A stretch of DNA of 64,000 nucleotides, from assembly GCA_958298945.1 (NCBI GenBank), contig CATQJD010000001.1:2621142-2685141 (forward strand), given 5' to 3'. The notes beneath the pieces are model-generated. The model saw only the letters and a list, made by a program, of their open reading frames with translations, was not told the DNA's origin and searched no databases. Of this stretch, positions 63,104 to 64,000 are shown one piece after another. A program made the position numbers and the translations under genes. Source of the DNA: Atherix ibis (lineage: Eukaryota; Arthropoda; Insecta; Diptera; Athericidae). The stretch's first letter is position 1; each line of letters begins with the position of its first letter.

Positions 63104-64000
63104 TTTAAATAAATATTTTCATTGAGAAAATATACTAAAAAATATAAAATTTCCGAAATAATTCAAATTTTTCTATTAGATCCGGTATACTTTCTCACCT
63201 ATAGGTCGTATTAAGCCATCATTTTTCACATTTTATATATCAAATTAAAGGCCTAGAAATTATCTTGGATTTGGCTGAAAAATATTTTTGATCACATTAC
63301 ACATTACATAAGAAAAAGTAATAATACTATAAGTGAAAGAAATTTATATAAGTATTTTCAGCAATTATCCTTTTTGGACAAATTTTATCTTAAATCATAG
63401 AGTGAAGATTTGTCTTTGCGTATATGTAGTAATATGTTAAATATGTGTGGGCATCATGTAAATATTCAATTTTTTCAGATTCCTTTGTGAAAATTTCCTC
63501 TTCAAATAAGCTGAAGGTGAGGTGTTCGGACTCAATATCCTTAAGGACTATCAAAATTTTTTTGATAGCATTTTATAGATAAAAGTATATGCTAGGTGTC
63601 CTTTGAACAAAGTTTCTGAGTATCTTTACAAATGAAGGAAATATTCAAAAAAGTTCAATGCCCTGTTTTGCTGCTGTTTGCTCAACGTAATACGCGTACA
63701 ATACGTACTCTTCTACAAGTAATTGGGAGTTACTTCGTCAATGTACAATTATGTTAGGTATTCAAAGTAATCCAATAATTAGCATTTCTATTCTAAAATA
63801 AATCATTCTATTTAATATATTAATTCATTTGATTTTATTTTCTGATTAACTTTTTTTGCACAAGAAGACTTCGAATTTTTATTGTATTGTATGTTGGAAT
63901 GTAATATCTTTGAGTGTCGACTTTATTTTTTTAAAACTATTTCATTATTTTTATATTATTTTACTAATTATGCCAATAATCCTGCAGGGGTGATTTTGGT
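63104..64000 (+). repeat. Macrosatellite copy 19, cut by window end
   Basis: Left arm to 63516, then core to the window end. The left arm carries the right-half variant CATTTTTCACATTTTATATAT. The core carries CTACAAGTAATTGG and AATGAAGGAAATATTC, otherwise seen in copies 11-14, so this is a mosaic copy. Confidence 0.95.

Larger units (their letters stand above)
1..64000. repeat. Tandem macrosatellite array, ~3.56 kb unit, fills the window
   Basis: Every stretch of the window can be assigned to one repeat unit in the same head-to-tail orientation. The start of the unit (TTTAAATAAATATTTTCATT or a one-base variant) recurs at 1, 3557, 7117, 12391, 15945, 19501, 23057, 26613, 30168, 33725, 37238, 40831, 44395, 47959, 51550, 55977, 60522, 62671 and 63104. 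Regular spacing is 3554-3564 bp. The exceptions are explained by deletions, duplications or small indels described separately. Each unit is a single-copy core followed by a long palindrome. Neither array end lies in the window. No gene or unrelated insertion of any size is seen between copies. Near-identical copies can be collapsed or expanded in assembly, so the copy number here is only as good as the assembly. Confidence 0.98.

Noticed and set aside
1..64000. CRISPR array or prokaryotic operon
   Set aside because: The repeat period is kilobases rather than tens of bases, with no short repeat/spacer alternation and no adjacent genes.
1..64000. Telomeric or rDNA-spacer origin
   Set aside because: No TTAGG/TTAGGG-type runs and no recognisable rRNA sequence are present anywhere in the window.

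Overview
The whole 64 kb is one tandem array of a single AT-rich repeat unit of about 3.56 kb. About eighteen near-complete or rearranged copies run head to tail, all in the same orientation, and the array leaves the window at both ends. I see no protein-coding gene, tRNA, rRNA, CRISPR array or complete autonomous transposon. Such a gene-free macrosatellite points to a eukaryotic genome, probably heterochromatin. An AT-rich animal, perhaps an arthropod, is my guess, but nothing in the sequence fixes the taxon.

Each unit has two parts. The first is a single-copy core of about 1.32 kb (414-1730 in copy 1). It carries a slightly GC-richer, unusually invariant block at its right end. The second is a palindrome of about 2.24 kb (1731-3969 between copies 1 and 2). 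Its two arms are roughly 80-90% identical by eye, and they meet with almost no spacer at a 13-bp minisatellite centred near 2850. The same arm in different copies is far more alike, usually differing at only a few sites per kb in the left half of the window. The inverted duplication is therefore older than the present homogenised array. Traces of a still older period of about 186 bp can be seen in the right arm and in the core.

Layout: copies 1-11 (1 to about 37 kb) are very regular (3552-3560 bp). The exceptions are copies 3/4, where about 1.84 kb of palindrome is deleted, and copy 11, which has a 43-bp deletion between CGAG repeats. Copies 12-18 (37-63 kb) are more diverged. They show out-of-phase tandem duplications (periods about 3564, 3591 and 4545 bp), a mosaic 33-bp indel, two palindromes with extra arm segments (copies 16 and 17) and a scrambled copy 18 with a 433-bp duplication. 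Copy 19 starts normally and runs off the end.

The short open frames in the unit lack ATG starts in nearly every copy. Their substitutions are not biased towards synonymous sites, and they shift with small indels, so I treat them as non-coding. What deserves attention is the architecture: a tandemly amplified, near-spacerless giant palindrome with an invariant core block. It could be a centromeric or heterochromatic macrosatellite, an amplified non-autonomous element with very long terminal inverted repeats, or a source of long hairpin RNA. The sequence alone does not choose among these.
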